From: Parafannyhessea umbonata
GTDB taxonomy: Bacteria > Actinomycetota > Coriobacteriia > Coriobacteriales > Atopobiaceae
NCBI RefSeq assembly: GCF_900111255.1
Contig: NZ_FOGP01000004.1
Coordinates: forward strand, 1 to 64,000
DNA: 64,000 nt
Direction: 5' to 3'
The notes beneath the pieces were generated by a model, which was given only the letters and a program-made list of their open reading frames with translations, made no database searches and was not told the DNA's origin. Both the position numbers and the translations under genes were made by a program. Positions 63,107 to 64,000 of the stretch are shown here, piece by piece (within the stretch, counting starts at the first letter, position 1; the number at the start of each line of letters is the position of its first letter).

Positions 63107-63183
63107 GTGCTCATGTATTCTAGCATCACTTTCGTCTTGCGCGAAGCAGATTGTGCAGGCGAGCGACAGAAGCCCTCAGCCGA

Positions 63184-63876
63184 CTACTTGTGCTGCTCGT
63201 GCCTGCCGCTCTCAACGGAACGCCTGGCAGCCTTGGCCCTGTCCTTCTGGGACTGCTCCTTGGCCGCCTCGCGTGCGTCTTCCTTGAGCACCTGGCTCAT
63301 TTTCTTGACCGACATCGACTGGGCGGCAACCTCGGCGGCCTTGCGCATGGGGCGCACGATACGCCAGTCGTAGATGAACGCCGCGATGATCACGGCATAC
63401 GCAAGCACCATAAGGACAATCATCAGGATCCCCATGGGAGAGCTGGTGCCCTCCATGACGCCGGGCACGAACTGTCCGATTGCCCAGCTGGCAACCGTCG
63501 AGGCCAGGCCGATGCCAAGAAGGGTCCACCACACGCGCTGGGAGCGCCTGTAACCCTTGGTATTGGTCAGGAGGACATGAGTCGCGGACATGCGGAGGTC
63601 GTCCTTCTCGCGCTGAGCGGCACGCGCGGCCTTCTTCTCTTCCTTGGACATCTCGCTCATGGCCTTGCCAGAGGAGACAACCTTGCCGCCACTCGTCTTT
63701 ACGACGCGCACGCCGTCAGCGGCCTCGCGAGCAGGCTTGGCCTTGGCAACAGACTTCTTGGAGAAGCCCTGCTTGGCCTCCTTGTTCTCCGTCGCGTTCT
63801 TCTCGGAGTCGGCACTCAGGGGGCTGTTTCCCTCGGCCTCCTTCTTGGCAGCGTTGATCGTATCGATGAGCGACAT
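63184..63876 (-). CDS. Membrane protein of unknown function, highly charged
   Basis: A 230-residue protein. Residues 1-112 are rich in Lys, Glu and Ala (KKAARAAQREKDDL). Two membrane helices follow (about 116-137 and 148-169), and the C-terminus is strongly charged (KEQSQKDRAKAARR). This layout is common in actinobacterial proteins of no known role. It starts 4 bases before the purC stop region and may be co-transcribed with purC. Confidence 0.75.
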   Translation of the reverse strand: MSLIDTINAAKKEAEGNSPLSADSEKNATENKEAKQGFSKKSVAKAKPAREAADGVRVVKTSGGKVVSSGKAMSEMSKEEKKAARAAQREKDDLRMSATHVLLTNTKGYRRSQRVWWTLLGIGLASTVASWAIGQFVPGVMEGTSSPMGILMIVLMVLAYAVIIAAFIYDWRIVRPMRKAAEVAAQSMSVKKMSQVLKEDAREAAKEQSQKDRAKAARRSVESGRHEQHK

Positions 63877-63880
63877 AAGA

Positions 63881-64000
63881 CTAGTTCTCCTTCATGGGCG
63901 TGAACTTGGTACCAGTAATGATCTCGAAGGCCTCCTGGTAACGCTTGGAAGTGCCCTCGATGACCTCCTGGGGCAGGTGCGGCGCGTCGCCGGTCATGTC
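63881..64000 (-). CDS. purC: SAICAR synthase, C-terminal part (partial)
   Basis: The last 39 residues of a protein that enters from the right edge: APHLPQEVIEGTSKRYQEAF, then EIITGTKFTPMKEN and stop. This matches the usual C-terminus of phosphoribosylaminoimidazole-succinocarboxamide synthase (LPxEVVxxTxxxYxEAYxxLTG). The catalytic part lies outside the window, so the call rests on this short tail. Confidence 0.65.
   Translation of the reverse strand, partial: DMTGDAPHLPQEVIEGTSKRYQEAFEIITGTKFTPMKEN

Overview
The window looks like chromosomal DNA from a high-GC anaerobic actinobacterium of the class Coriobacteriia, closest in style to Olsenella, Collinsella or Atopobium. This is inferred from gene content: two mannose-type PTS systems plus a fructose PTS, a compact glycogen cluster with a GlgC/GlgD pair, rubrerythrin, short leaders with strong Shine-Dalgarno sequences, and probable leaderless promoters. 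It was not confirmed by any database search.

Layout. 1-281 is the 5' part of an insertion-sequence OrfA. 405-2736 holds nagB, rdgB and rph (minus strand). After tRNA-Val come murE and a HAD hydrolase (plus), acylphosphatase, and the fruR-fruK-fruA fructose operon (minus). 10205-13812 holds an iron alcohol dehydrogenase and, divergently, two overlapping paralogous TPR-like genes. From tRNA-Glu (13844) to about 15050 is an accessory patch: a duplicated tRNA-end/terminator module with a cloverleaf-like inverted repeat, a nonsense-interrupted double-glycine (RiPP/bacteriocin-like) precursor, and a frameshifted, truncated ABC exporter. An AraC regulator then faces a four-component mannose-type PTS with a small membrane protein and a HAD phosphatase (16210-20324). 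Next come two tandem broken serine recombinases (20569-22606) and a cation-diffusion transporter.

24085-33269 reads on the minus strand. It holds Ppx/GppA, an FtsB-like protein and MazG, then a locus that strongly resembles the gfr system for Amadori products (glucoselysine/fructoselysine): two SIS-family deglycases, a fused EIIA-EIIB, EIIC, EIID, a HAD phosphatase and a GntR regulator. mfd follows. 37233-49060 is one glycogen operon, glgB-glgP-glgC-glgD-glgA plus a GH13-GH77 fusion. It covers synthesis, branching and breakdown of storage glucan. The right third is mostly housekeeping: nth, metY, rubrerythrin, a MutY-like glycosylase without an iron-sulfur cluster, an Rrf2 regulator, the dnaX-ybaB-recR cluster, a DedA protein, SRP RNA, adenine deaminase, and the 3' end of purC at the edge.

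The genes describe a saccharolytic fermenter. It imports sugars and glycated amino acids by PTS, feeds them into glycolysis or glycogen, and disposes of reductant through alcohol dehydrogenase. No CRISPR array, restriction system or complete prophage was seen. The best candidates for something new are the tRNA-Glu accessory patch, the clusterless MutY-like protein, the paralogous TPR pair, and the lysine-rich tail on GlgB.
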